64,000 nucleotides of DNA from Przewalskia tangutica (taxonomy: Eukaryota; Streptophyta; Magnoliopsida; Solanales; Solanaceae). Below are positions 1-11,587 of the stretch, one piece after another; position 1 is the stretch's first letter; the number at the start of each line of letters is the position of its first letter. The stretch covers positions 32,084,485-32,148,484 of the forward strand of contig CM056725.1 in the NCBI GenBank assembly GCA_029844215.1, read 5' to 3'. A program made the translations under genes and the position numbers. The notes under the pieces are model-generated. The model was not told where the DNA came from and did no database searches. It saw nothing but the letters and a program-made list of their open reading frames with translations.

Positions 1-1946
1 ACCCGGATTGTTGGCATAAAATGAAACTACCTTGAGTTTATAAAATGGTGAATCAGTTTACATGTTAATGAAAGTCTAGAGGTATGGTAATTTTTCTGTG
101 CTTGCTTGTGATAGCCTTGTTGTGCAAGGGTTGTATTCTTATGCTACCGCGTCTCTCGATGGAGGGTCGATCATATTATTATTGTTACATGGACATGTCT
201 GCACCGATGAAGGAATTTCGGGGGCATGCGGCCATGCAGCGGGTTAAACTCCCGGTATATTATTATTGTTTCATGGACATGTCTGCACCGATGAAGGAAT
301 TCCGGGGGCATGCGGCCATGCAGCGGGTTAAACTCCTGGTATATTATTATTGTTACATGGACATGTCTGCACCGATGAAGGAAATTCTGGGGGCATGCGG
401 CCATGTAGCGAGTTAAACTCCCGGTATATTATTATTGTTACATGGACATGTCTGCACCGATGAAGGAAATTCCGGCATGCGCCACGATCGGTTTAAACTC
501 CCGGTATATTATTATTGTTACATGGACATGTCTGCACCGATGAAGGAATTTCGGGGGCATGCGGCCATGCAGCGGGTTAAACTCCCGGTATATTATTATT
601 GTTACATGGGCATGTCTGCACCGATGAAGGAATTATGAGGGCATGTGGCCATGCAGCGGGTTAAACTCCCGGTATATTATTATTGTTACATGGACATGTC
701 TGCACCGATGAAGGAATTCCGGGGGCATGCGGCCATGCAGCGGGTTAAACTCCCGGTATATTATTATTGTTACATGGACATGTCTGCACCGATTAAGGAA
801 TTTCGGGGGCATGCGGTCATGCAGCGGGTTAAACTCCCAGTGTATTATGATTGTTACATGGACATGTCTGCACCGATGAAGGAATTCCGTACGCGCCATG
901 CAATGGGTTAAACTCCCGGTATATTATTATTGTTACATGGATATGTCTGCACCGATGAAGGATTTCCGGGGGCATGCAGCGGGTTAAACTCTCGATTTAT
1001 TATTATTGCTCCATGGACATGTCTGCACCGATGAAGGAATTCCGGGGGCATGCGGCCATGATGCGGGCATGATATATATATATATGTATATGTAGATATA
1101 TATTACATTGGCGCCTGCCGGCAGTGAGGAAGGAATTCCACGGGCACGCTTGATATTGTGGGCATGAGACCCGTGGTTATATTTGAGTAACGATTTTGAG
1201 GGCATACGTCCCTGACTTGGCATGACTGCTTATGTATTGTGAAATGGTCTTTTAAAAGGTGAAGTTGATTTTCATTACTATTTTTGATTTAATTTGGTTA
1301 TCATACTTGTTTTCTGCTTTGTATTTGGACTGTGTGATATTATGTTCTTGAAAGGCACAGTCGACTCTTGAAGTTGTTATAGTACAGTGATACATGGTGC
1401 AATTGGCTCTTAGGTTATGTGACGCGGTAGGATCTGGTATTTGATTTTCTATATTTGCCCTTGTCATTCTTGTACACAACCATGATTTTAATACTGTACT
1501 TTATTTCAGTTCCATATTTAGTACTTGTTGAACTGACCTCCTTCGGGGGGCTGCGTTCATGTCCGCAGGTCTAGGTACACAGTTGTGGATCCGTGAGCTT
1601 AGGATCCTTGTTTAGCATTTTGGGATAGCTCCAATGTTCTGGAGCTTGTCATTATGGATATGTATATTCAGAGGTACGACGGGGCCTTGTCCCGTCACAG
1701 TTGGTGTCAAACTCTTAGAGGTCTGTATTCATATGTGGGCTGGACTGGCTAGAGTTGTATTTATATTGTTGTACAGTGTAGACCCAGTTGGGTATGGTAT
1801 ATATATACGGCAGCCTTATCGGCCTTGCCTTTTGCTTAGAGAAAAAAAAATGTGTGTTATTATCTTCCGCGTGTTACTCGTGTAGTATGTATATAAGGGT
1901 GCTCAGGTAGGGTACCAGTCGCGGGCCTGGGGTTCGGGGCATGACA
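1..1946 (+). mobile_element. Complex A, LTR 1 (3' part of a very long LTR)
   Basis: The window opens inside a Ty3/gypsy-type LTR that ends in TGACA at 1946 and is followed by an initiator-Met primer site. It matches the 3' half of the complete LTRs at 12550-16777 and 18073-21788 almost base for base. It carries the 84-bp minisatellite (172-1060), a TA-rich tract near 1069-1110, and the conserved 3' LTR segment around 1670-1945 (GTACGACGGGGCCTTGTCCC and the GGGTACCAGTCGCGGGCCTGG stretch). No protein is encoded. Open frames across it come from the tandem repeat. Confidence 0.9.
172..1060 (+). repeat. 84-bp minisatellite in LTR A1, about 11 copies
   Basis: A unit starting CATGGACATGTCTGCACCG recurs about every 84 bp (188, 272, 356 and so on), with a few shorter or altered units (about 441-511, 605, 936). 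Since 84 is 28 codons, every unit reads through in the same frame on both strands, giving long but meaningless open frames. The array is matched by an 11-copy array at 14994-15897 and a 5-copy array at 20516-20912. Confidence 0.95.
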
Positions 1947-2279
1947 GAGTGGTATCAGAGCCGTTAGTCCTCGGAATGTCTACAGACCGTGTCTAGTAGA
2001 GTCTTGGGTATGGGTATGTGTGCACCATACTTATACACATGAGGCTATATGATATTTAGGATTGGTTTCTATTCTTCTTACTCTAAGGTCGTGCGAAAGA
2101 GTTGTGTCGTTAGGATGGTCTTTCCCTAACAGTTATTATGATTGTAGCTTTAAGAAAGGCAACAGTGGCCCAGAACAGAGTATGTGGATTGCGTATCCAG
2201 GTTGGTAAAGTGATCGTATAGTAGGTATATTGAGGATGTATATCTGTACGTGTGTATTTAATTGGAGCCGTATGTATGT
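1947..2279 (+). mobile_element. Complex A internal region 1, left part
   Basis: This leader follows the primer site. Near 2138 an ATG starts a short stretch (ATTGTAGCTTTAAGAAAGGC...) that aligns with the gag start of related elements (ATGCCTCCGCGCAAGGC...), but nothing of gag survives beyond about 15 codons. The sequence stops at the TATGT target site of element B and resumes at 11588. The uninterrupted equivalent is 16778-18072. Confidence 0.85.
1950..1961 (+). other. Primer-binding site, initiator Met tRNA (A int1)
   Basis: TGGTATCAGAGC lies 3 bp after the LTR end at 1946. It is complementary to the 3' end of plant initiator methionine tRNA, the usual minus-strand primer of plant Ty3/gypsy elements. 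It fixes the end of LTR A1 and the plus-strand orientation of complex A. Confidence 0.93.
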
Positions 2280-5200
2280 TGTCACGACCCGAACCCGGGC
2301 CCGTGACTGGTGCCTTACCCCGGGCACCCAAGTAGCCATACATCAGAGTAATCAGCGGAATATAAAACAAGACATGAATAAAGTGAAGTGTAAACAGCTT
2401 ATTCGAGAAAAGTTGCCTTTCGCATAAATATATAACAACTAGAACGATTACATCCCTTTACAATTCTGCCACAACAAGATTTCTGCACCTCTAAGAATGA
2501 TATGACAACAATGGCGGACAGTGGTTCGCCATACCCTCGAATGTAAGTACTTACAACGACAGGACTATACCACCGATAAGCCTCGAGTAACTGAGCTTCC
2601 CAAACGCCGAATCGTGACCCTAAGAGCGAGGATCAACACCGTGTACCTCTACCGCGGATTTAACGCACTTCGGGCGAGGTCAAGACAACAGTACCAAGTA
2701 TGTGAAAGAAAATATCAGAAATGAAATCATAGTAGTCTATATAAAGCAGAGACATGTATGATAACCAAACTACGTATCACAATAAATAAGCCATATGTCA
2801 AGTCGTGACTCACGCCTCAAAGTCATCATGCGTGGAATATCTTCCTCACGGCGGATCTATGATATAAAAGCACCAAGGAATACATGAACACCGGTCCTAC
2901 GTGTCATAATAAAACCGCACGGTAAGTAAGGCATAGCCGACTACTAAAACCCACAGTACCAACAAGGTCATAAACGCTATCATGAGATCTGTCTACACCG
3001 CCACATGATCGAAGCTGGCCACTCGCCCGCAGTTGCTAATGTGCGCGTCTAGTCCCGAACTTCCGCAGACTCCGCATAAGCCACTCCGATGGCCCGCATG
3101 AGGTATTCCCGCATCGAGGTAGCTACTCCCGGCAACGCCCCGACTCGCACCGCATGGCCACATAGACCGCATGACCATAAAGGCCGCACACTAACTCGAA
3201 CTCTCGTAGCTCGCATAGGTCACACAAACCCGCATGAGGTATTCTCGAATCATAGGTCACACAGCACTACCGAGTCTACCCCGCACGGAGGCGACAACCG
3301 GAATCATGTCAAGAGGTGAGTGATATAATACTAACATAACAAATTATCGTTAAACAACATAAGCACAACAAGTGGAAACCCCTTTATACAAACATCACAA
3401 GACACTAACACACGTAGCATCCTAACATGTCTACTTATCAAACCATCTTACTACACTTTCCGTAATCAATACAAGACTTTCATAAAAAAATAAGTAAACT
3501 GCTCTTCTATCTTCCTTAAGTCGTTATACCTAACTTCCCATAAAGCTAGTATAACACTTAAGCTTTTAAAACCAAGTATTTCTTTTCTTTCAAAAATGGT
3601 TAATAACTCTTTGAAATACTTCCAGATTCTTATTATTTAAACTCAAGTCAAAAGACATCAAAGTAAAACCAAAACAATTTCCATACCTTCTTTTAAAACA
3701 AAGGCACTTCTCCTTTAAAAGTCAAGTAGCAATATACTTTTTAAACCAAGTGTCTTACTCTTTTAAAAACAAGTAACCTATACCTTTAAATCAAATTACT
3801 TCCCCTTTCCCAAAATCAAGTTGTTTATAAGTCAAGTTATCATTTTAAATCCAATGATAAAACCATTCTTATTTTCGAAATCAAGATAACTTTATTCTTT
3901 AAAAGACCACACACCCATTAATCATTAGTGAGATTTTACAACTTTTTAACATAATTCAAGTCCTTAATGTTTCATAACAAGTCACTTAACTTTGGAATCA
4001 AGTCAAGGACACAAAAGGAAAATCAACTTCCTTTAAACACACGCGTCCTACCGCACTAAATATATTTCACAAATATCATGCTAGAAAGGATAGGAAGAGG
4101 TTCACATACCTCGCGACGATTATCGACAATTAGCAAAACGCTCCAAAGTACTCTAACCTTGCTCGCCTTTTCCACCCTTCAAGTAGAATACGCTACTCGT
4201 AGTACTTCAACCTATAAAGGCCACAAAACGTCTATCAACCTCTAGCTCTCTTCGTAGAATAATTCTAGATACAAGATTCCTTATTCTACGGAAAATTCAG
4301 CAAAGACTCTCCCCGCAACCACATAAAACTCCTCCTCAAACGAGGCTGCTACCAAACCAACAATTCCAGTGGTTACACATCTAACCTGACGTGTACAATT
4401 CTACTCCACAATAATACTAAAAGTCTATCGCAAATACGGTCAATGTAAATACGGTTCAATTCCTTATAATTATACTTCCAATATATCGTATACTCAATGA
4501 TTAACTACTACAACATGTAATTTCCAATTACAATAGGACATAGATCATTACCTCGATAAGCCCAAAATTATCCAAGATTATAAGTCGATCACGAGCAACG
4601 TTTAGCTCCATTCCGACGCTCCAACCCGCTCCAAGCAACCCTTAGAATTTTCCAAATAACTTCTCTTAACACTTCATCTAAGCTATGAAGATTTTTATAG
4701 GTCTTCGTTTTTGCGACTAAAGGAATAAAGTAGAATTTCCGGGCTCCTAGTATTGAAATAAATTGGAATACAACTAGGGATACTAGGCTAAGGTATTTGG
4801 GACTATATCAACACTTGATGAATTTTTCCTACACCAATGGGGAGAGTAGGACGAACCTCAACAAAGGGAGTATTTTGTGACTTAGAATCTCAAAGTGCTG
4901 GATGAAATAAGTCTTGAAACAATGGGGTATTTATAGGAAAATCAATGGCCAAGATCTAGGCAAGTGTGTGGTGAGGATGGGTTACATGTGTGTAGGTAGT
5001 TGGCCAACCATTTGGATACCACAAAAATGGGACAAGTGGCCACCACAAAATGGGCCACTTGTCCACCTAAAAACGCCCCACTGCCTTCTCCACCGCCAAC
5101 ATGGCCACACGGTGACACGTGTCGCCTCTACTCGCCCAAAATATTTCATCTTCCAAAATATCCGCAATGCCAAAAATCCAAAATAAAGTGGGCCCACAAA

Positions 5201-5436
5201 ACCGTAAATTCTCCCGTAGGCCCCACGTGACCAATTTGGAAATAAAATTCCATAATTCTCAAATATTCCAAAAGTCCGAATACCAAACTGGGAATCCAAT
5301 TCCCAATAACGAACATTTTTCCTTCTCAAAATTCGAAACTTTTCCGTGAAAAATCACATCTTTCTTCCTTTCCAATTTTAATGTCGATTTACGCACGCAC
5401 GTCCTCATATACATACACCGAACTACGGGTGTAACA
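2280..5436 (-). repeat. Element B 3' LTR
   Basis: On the minus strand the LTR starts TGTTACACCCGTAG at 5436 and ends CGTGACA at 2280. The AT-rich half (about 3340-4560) is almost identical to the other LTR, while the GC-rich part differs by many small indels, often at CTG/CAG. A TATAAATA box (4928-4935, minus) and a GACACGTGTC palindrome (5114-5123) mark the U3 promoter. A CGCAT-rich, weakly repeated stretch (3090-3240) sits where other families have minisatellites. Confidence 0.9.
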
Positions 5437-5470
5437 TTCTCCTCCTTAGAAACATTCGTCCCGAATGTTC
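5437..5470 (-). other. Element B polypurine tract and hairpin
   Basis: Read on the minus strand, a purine-rich tract (AAGGAGGAGAA) lies directly against the 3' LTR start, as expected for the plus-strand primer. Just upstream, AACATTCG (5451-5458) and CGAATGTT (5462-5469) form an 8-bp inverted repeat with a 3-nt loop. The same hairpin lies beside the tract in A, C, D and E. Confidence 0.8.
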
Positions 5471-5730
5471 CTTCTCAAGACAGATAACGATCAAGTTCCT
5501 CATAGCTTAACCAGTTTGCAAATGCCACACATGGCCACAGAAAACACCCGCGCAAATACTTACATCAAAGTCCACGAGGAATCACCTCTAACATCACAAA
5601 AACTCCCACCCAAGGGCTAAAAGATACTCCCTTCGCACCTTCACATTACAAACGAAATGATCACAACTATGTTCTTAACACATGCTCGCTTCTTCCCTTA
5701 CTCGTCATTCTTCTCGTGACACTCGAACTC
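5471..5730 (-). other. Element B 3' noncoding tail
   Basis: This is the distal 3' untranslated part, similar to 43940-44270 of element E (for example the segment around TTCCTCGTGGACTTGGATGTAAGTA). No coding potential was recognised. It joins the integrase remnant to the polypurine tract. Confidence 0.6.
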
Positions 5731-5779
5731 TTTCTCACAACTTACCACATTTCGCCATCGCTCAGCTTTCCAAATCTCG

Positions 5780-6270
5780 TCATACCCTTTCCGGGGTGGT
5801 ACCTTCAAGAAGGCCCACCGTCAACCTGAACTCTAAGTGTCATCGCCGACTATCCGCACGACTTCTGTTGACTCTGAGCTGCCAAAAATCTCTTCTGGAT
5901 AAGCTTCACCTTATCCACATCCTGCCGAAACAAGTATGAACCAACTATCTGAACTTTGCCAACATCGAACCAATCGACCGGCAACTTACACTTCCGCCCC
6001 TACAAGGCGTCATAAGGCGATATCCGAATACTGAAATGGTAGCTATAAAACACTCCCTCAACAGGAGGCAACAATCCTCACAGCTACCCCTGAAATCCAA
6101 ACACTGGCCCGAGGGCGAATGCGATACTAAGACTCACCTGAGTTCCTAACCCTGCCTGGTAAAACCTCCAGAAAAGAAACAGCCGTAAATTAGGCTCCAC
6201 TGCCTGTCATAAGGTGAAAGTAGGCACCTCGTGCAACCTTACAACCTTCCTGATATAACATCTCGCATAA
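5780..6270 (-). pseudogene. Element B integrase remnant
   Basis: In broken frames on the minus strand the translation resembles the C-terminal half of Ty3/gypsy integrase. It shows YIRKVVRLHEVPT-like (about 6250-6200), then near 6050-6000 a stretch resembling the typical SYHSSIGMAPYEALYGRKC, then DVDKVKLIQKRFLAAQSQQK (about 5930-5870) and a KGMTRFGK-like stretch near 5790. Integrase inserts the cDNA copy into chromosomes. Here the catalytic core is mostly missing and several frameshifts and stops occur, so it cannot work. It is odd in lying downstream of the noncoding block that in D and E leads straight into the 3' tail, so B kept, or regained by recombination, a piece of pol. Confidence 0.65.
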
Positions 6271-6289
6271 CCCTCTGCCGAGTAAACGG

Positions 6290-6840
6290 TCCTGACTGAA
6301 AGACAAGATGGGTTGACCTCATCGGCCCGACTACTGGTCGAACGCTTCCACGAACTCGTACGATGGTTAACTAACTTGGGCCTAACACCCTCGTGACCCT
6401 ATCATCTAGCGGGACCACCTCAAACTGACCCCACCACTTTCCGGGCTGCGGGTTGACTCGCGATATGGCCTCAACCCGACCCACTTCGTACTAAACTCTC
6501 GTTTCCCGATCCGGAACAATCTTACCAATTCACGTCATGAAAGCTACCACTTTCATCTCACACTACCCATGGAATTATCCCATAAATACACCACGTATAC
6601 CGAGTACTTCGACAAAGACCAACCGTAAAATCATCCACTCAGACGGCTTGCATCCAAGGTCCCAATCGTTATAAATTCTCGAGCTCCCCATTTTCTCGTC
6701 CCCGCACTTACCCTTTACAACTACCCATGTTTTCTAATCACAATTAACACAATGCTATCGTAACATAACACTTAAGGTATACTCATCTTATCACACATAC
6801 AAATCTCAGAGGTTAAGGATATACCGCATCTATCGCTTCA
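6290..6840 (-). other. Element B conserved 3' noncoding block
   Basis: On the minus strand this starts GGTATATCCTTAACCTCTG (near 6815) and contains GGTGGTAGCTTTCATGAC-like sequence, then GTGGGTCGGGTTGAGGCC (about 6485-6465) and GATAGGGTCACGAGGGTG. The same order is found in A (11880-12130, 17390-17650), D (36050-36560) and E (43315-43830). No common reading frame is kept, so it is probably untranslated RNA of the family. Confidence 0.7.
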
Positions 6841-6989
6841 CTTCTTTGTCGTTCTAATCAATCTCGCCTGTTGGGCGATAGCTAGGGAAGATGATGAATT
6901 AGCCATCGATCCCGGCCGAGTCTCTACATCCGCGCCACATCCGGTCGCATAATTTCTCGCAAGATGGCCCCGCAGCCGAGAGCAAAACA

Positions 6990-8178
6990 ATTGTCGCCAA
7001 GAAGTACGACACTCTCCACAATGTCACTTACCACAATGGCACATCGAGGTGGGGTGGCCTCTCGCTAACACCCTTCCTCTCTCAACCATCAATCCAAGAA
7101 TCGACTGGTAGGCTAAGTCATCCCACCGTATCCTCCTACTAGGACATTCCCTCCTCACATGGCCCTGACGGCCACTGGTAAAACAAGCATTAGTAAAAAG
7201 ACGACATTTCCTGGGATGACGTCTACCACATAGTGAACATAGAGGGAAATCAACTGGCCGGGCCGAACCTATATAAATCGCGGAACCAGAAACCCCGGAG
7301 TTCTGACCAACTCCTAAATACCCCGAACATCCTGAAGTCTGTGGAGGACCACTCTGTACTGGCGGAGGCGCATAACCAGTCTGCTGCTGAGAAGGTCCGC
7401 CTCGAAAGTTACCAAAGGACCCTGCTATTCTGGCCCACTTCTGCTGATCTTGGTTAGTCCGTCGATCTCTACGTTCCTCGATCGCTGCGTAAGCATGTAC
7501 GCGGCAATGTCCATGTCTGACTGAAGAGCTACTCTTGTACAACTCTCTGCTAGATAATCGTCATGTCCTGTGACATATCGGTGCACTCTATCCTCCATGT
7601 CTGCCACTAAAGCGGGGACATAACGAGCCAATAAGTCAAACTCTATATCAGATTCCCGAACCGTTCGCCCGTTCTGCCTCAACCTCATAAATCTCTCTGC
7701 CCGAGCTCTCCTCATCAGCGAGGGCAAAAGGTGTGTAAGAAATGCCTCTGTGGTCTCGATCACTTTCATGATCCGCCAGAATCGTCGAATAAACTCGACG
7801 ATCTTCCTCACCCCAAATCCATAGAACTCGTGGATCGCAACTCAAGCCTCGATGCCTCGAAACTATCGGATCTAGGGTGAACTATCGTAATCGCTTAACC
7901 ACCGGCCCCGTCTCCTCATTCCCACCACCGACTAGCTAGTAATCGGGCCATCTCCTTGTAACTCATATCCTTTGTTCTGGCCGTGACTAGAGGCTCAGTA
8001 TCGTGGTCTCGTGAGCTACCGCCATCGCTCTAAACTCTCTCGGGCTAGCGGCGCAGAACTCCCGAATGAAGCGTTGTCTCGGATAATGAATAGCCCGCGT
8101 GCCTCGGTAACCTTCGTGCTCTACTCGCAGCCTCCTCTCACGCCTTGCCCTTCCGGGCTCGTTGCCTTGCAGAGGCAT
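6990..8178 (-). pseudogene. gag: Element B gag (frameshifted)
   Basis: Gag forms the virus-like particle that packages element RNA. On the minus strand the start (8178) reads MPLQGNEPGRARRE, matching MPPRKATRAQKG of relatives. The retrotransposon Gag core lies around 7800-7560 (AFLTHLLPSLMRRARAERF, then FDLLARYVPALVADMEDRVH). The C-terminal part (7542-7024) has the Q/P-rich linker and a zinc knuckle near 7190-7140 reading CFTSGRQGHVRREC, where the second cysteine of CX2CX4HX4C is serine. At least three frame changes separate the pieces. Some may be sequence errors, since matching positions in D are intact. Confidence 0.8.
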
Positions 8179-8366
8179 AACGGGTGAAAAAGAATACGTC
8201 AGAGAGAGCCCAACTTATAACACAGCTCTAAGGCACGATCTCAGAGTGAGAAGAATGGAAACCAATCCTAAATATCCTGCAGCCTCATGATTATAGGTGT
8301 GGTGCACAACACACCGATAATCAAGACTTATTAGATACGGCCTCAGACACTTTCCGAGGATTAATC

Positions 8367-8377
8367 GCTCGATACCA
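8367..8377 (-). other. Element B primer-binding site, one base short
   Basis: On the plus strand this reads GCTCGATACCA, where the exact complement of the initiator-Met site is GCTCTGATACCA (intact in element C at 27573-27584). The change is CTG to CG, the same type seen at many sites in this copy, so it may be a base-calling artefact. Confidence 0.8.
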
Positions 8378-8381
8378 CTTT

Positions 8382-11300
8382 TGTCACGACCGAACCGGCC
8401 CGTGATCGTGCCTTACCCCGCACCCAAGTAGCCATACATCGAGTAATCACGAATATAAAACAAGACATGAATAAAGTGAAGTGTAAAACAGCTTATTCGA
8501 GAAAAGTTGCCTTTCGCAAGATAAATATATAACAACTAGAACGATTACATCCCTTTTACAATTCTCGCCACAACAAGATTTCATGCACTTAAGAATGATA
8601 TGACAACAATGGCGGGACAGGGCCCCGCCATACCCCTGAATGTAAGTACTTACAACGACAGGGGACTATACCACTGATAAGCCTCCGGAGAAACGGAGCT
8701 TCCCAAACGCTGAACTGTGACCCTAAGAGCGAGGATCAACATCGGTGTACTCTACTGCGGCATGAACGCAGCCCCGGCGAGGTCGATAACAGGTACCAAG
8801 TATGTGAAACTGAAAATACTGTAAATGAAATCATAGTAGTCTATATAAAGCAGGAGACATGTATGATAACCAAACTACAGTTCACAATAAATAAGCAGTC
8901 ATGTCAAGTCAGGGACTCACGCCCTCAAAGTCATCATGCCCGTGGAATATCTTCCTCACTGCCGGCAGTCTATGATATAAAAGCACCAAGGAATACACAT
9001 GAACACCAGGTCCTACCTGTGTCATAATAAAACCGTACGGGGTAAGTACGAAGGCATAGCCGACTACTAAAACCCACAGTACCAACAAGGTCATAAACTG
9101 TATCATGAGATCTGTCTAGACCGCCACATGATCGGCCGCCACTCGCGCGAGATCTAATGCGCGCGTCTAGTCCCGAACTTCCCGCAGCCCGCATAAGCCA
9201 CTCCGATGGCCCGCATGAGGTATTCCCGCATCGAGGGTAGCTACTCCCGCAACGCCCCGACTCGCACCGCATGGCCACATAGACCGCATGACCATAAAGG
9301 CCGCACACTAACACGAACTCTCGTAGCTCCGCATAGGTCACACAAACCCGCATGAGGTATTCTCGAATCATAGGTCACACAGACTACCGAGTCTACCCCG
9401 CGACGGAGGCGCTTAACCCCTAATCATGTCAAGAGCGAGTGATATAATACTAACATAACCACTTATCGTTAAACAACATAAGCACAACAAGGGAAACCCC
9501 TTTATACAAACATCACAAGACACTAACACACGTAGCATCCTAACATGTCTACTTATCAAACCATCTTACTACACTTTCCAGAATCAATACAAGACTTTCA
9601 TAAAAAAAAAAAGTAAACCGTTCCTTCTATCTTCCTTAAGTCGTTATACCTAACTTCCCATAAAGCTAGTATAATACTTAAGCTTTTAAAACCAAGTATT
9701 TCTTTTCTTTCAAAAATGGTTAATAACTCTTTTGAAATACTTCCAGATTCTTATTATTTAAACTCAAGTCAAAAGACATCAAAGTAAAACCAAAACAATT
9801 TCCATACCTTCTTTTAAAACAAAGGCACTTCTCCTTTAAAAGTCAAGTAGCAATATACTTTTTAAACCAAGTGTCTTACTCTTTTAAAAACAAGTAACCT
9901 ATACCTTTAAATCAAATTACTTCTTCTTTCCCAAAATCAAGTTGTTTATAAGTCAAGTTATCATTTTAAATCCAATGATAAAACCATTCTTATTTTCGAA
10001 ATCAAGATAACTTTATTCTTTAAAAGACCACACACCCATTAATCATTAGTGAGATTTTACAACTTTTTAACATAATTCAAGTCCTTAATGTTTCATAACA
10101 AGTCACTTAACTTTGGAATCAAGTCAAGGACACAAAAGGAAAATCAACTTCCTTTAAACACACGTGCGTCTACCGCACTAAATATATTTCACAAATATCA
10201 TGCTAGAAAGGATAGGAAGAGGTTCACATACCTCGCGACGATTATCGACAATTAGCAAAACGCTCCAAAGTACTCTAACCTTGCTCGCCTTTTCCACCCT
10301 TCAAGTAGAATACGCTACTCGTAGTACTTCAACCTATAAAGGCCACAAAATGTCTATCAACCTCTAGCTCTCTTCGTAGAATAATTCTAGATACAAGATT
10401 CCTTATTCTACGGAAAATTCAGCAGCACCTCCCCCCCCCCCGCAACCACATAAAACTCCTCCTCAAACGAGGCCTGCTACCAAACCAACAATTCCAGGGG
10501 GGGTTACACATCTAACCGGACGTGTACAATTCTACTCCACAATAATACTAAAAGTCTACTGCAAATACAGTCCAATGTAAATACAGTTCAATTCCTTATA
10601 ATTATACTTCCAATATATCGTATACTCAATGATTAACTACTACAACATGTAATTTCCAATTACAATAGGGGGACATAGATCATTACCTCGATAAGCCCAA
10701 AATTATCCAAGATTATAAGTCGATCCTGAGCAACGTTTAGCTCCATTCCGACGCCCAACCCACTCCAAGCAACCCTTAGAAGTTTCCAAATAACTTCTCT
10801 TAACACTTCATCTAAGCTATGAAGATTTTTCTAGGGCTTCGTTTTTGCGACTAAAGGAATAAAGTAGAATTTCCGGGCTCCTAGTATTGAAATAACTTGG
10901 AATACAACTAGGGATACTAGGCTAAGGTATTTGGGACTATATCAACACTTGATGAATTTTTCCTACACCAATGGGGAGAGTAGGACGAGAACCTCAACAA
11001 AGGGGGAGTATTTTGTGACTTAGAATCTCAAAGTGTGGATGAAATAAGTCTTGAAACAATGGGGTATTTATAGGAAAATCAATGGCCAAGATCTAGGCAA
11101 GTGTGTGGTGAGGATGGGGTACATGTGTGTGGGTAGTTGGCCAACCATTTGGCTACCACAAAAATGGGACAAGTGGCCACCACAAAAATGGGCCACTTGT
11201 CCACCTAAAAACGTCCCACTTGGCCTTCTCCAATTCGGCCAACATGGCCACACTGGTGACACGTGTCGCCCCTACTCGCCCAAAATATTTCATCTTAGAA

Positions 11301-11587
11301 AATATCCGCAATGCCAAAAATCCGAAAATAAAGCGGCCCCACAAAACCAGAAATTCTCCGTGGCCCCACGTGACCAATTTCGGAAATAAAATTCCATAAT
11401 TCTCAAATATTCCAAAAATTCCGAATACCAAATCTGGGAATCCAATTCCCAATAACGAACATTTTTCCTTCTCAAAATTCGGAAACTTTTCCGTCGAAAA
11501 ATCACATCTTTCTTCCTTTCCAATTTTAATGTCGTATTTACGTACGTACGTCCTCATATACATATACTGGAACTACGGGGTGTAACA
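8382..11587 (-). repeat. Element B 5' LTR
   Basis: This is the partner of 2280-5436, ending in TAACA next to the right TATGT duplication. The promoter box TATAAATA (minus) is at 11065-11072 and GACACGTGTC at 11258-11267. It has a C run at about 10430-10441 and extra G runs absent from the other copy. Confidence 0.92.

Larger units (their letters stand above)
2280..11587 (-). mobile_element. Element B: complete gag-type LTR retrotransposon inserted in A
   Basis: Two LTRs in direct orientation (2280-5436 and 8382-11587, both on the minus strand) enclose 2945 bp. The element is flanked by the 5-bp duplication TATGT (2275-2279 and 11588-11592). The empty site is visible in A's second internal copy near 17103-17112, where the flanks join with a single TATGT. 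Internally, 5' to 3' on the minus strand, there is a defective primer site, a frameshifted gag, a conserved noncoding block, an integrase remnant and a polypurine tract. There is no reverse transcriptase or protease, so it is non-autonomous. Confidence 0.93.

Noticed and set aside
84..911. Several open frames rich in MDMSAPMKEFRGHAAMQRVKLP-like repeats, also at 14906-15818 and 20427-20920 and on the opposite strand
   Set aside because: They are the 84-bp minisatellite read in frame (28 codons per unit). They are open on both strands, lie within LTRs and have no start or family logic.
1069..1110. TA-rich tract as a possible promoter or replication origin
   Set aside because: Simple microsatellite after the minisatellite, with different lengths in each A LTR.
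7233..7457. Plus-strand frame in element B
   Set aside because: It is the antisense shadow of the gag linker and zinc-knuckle region.
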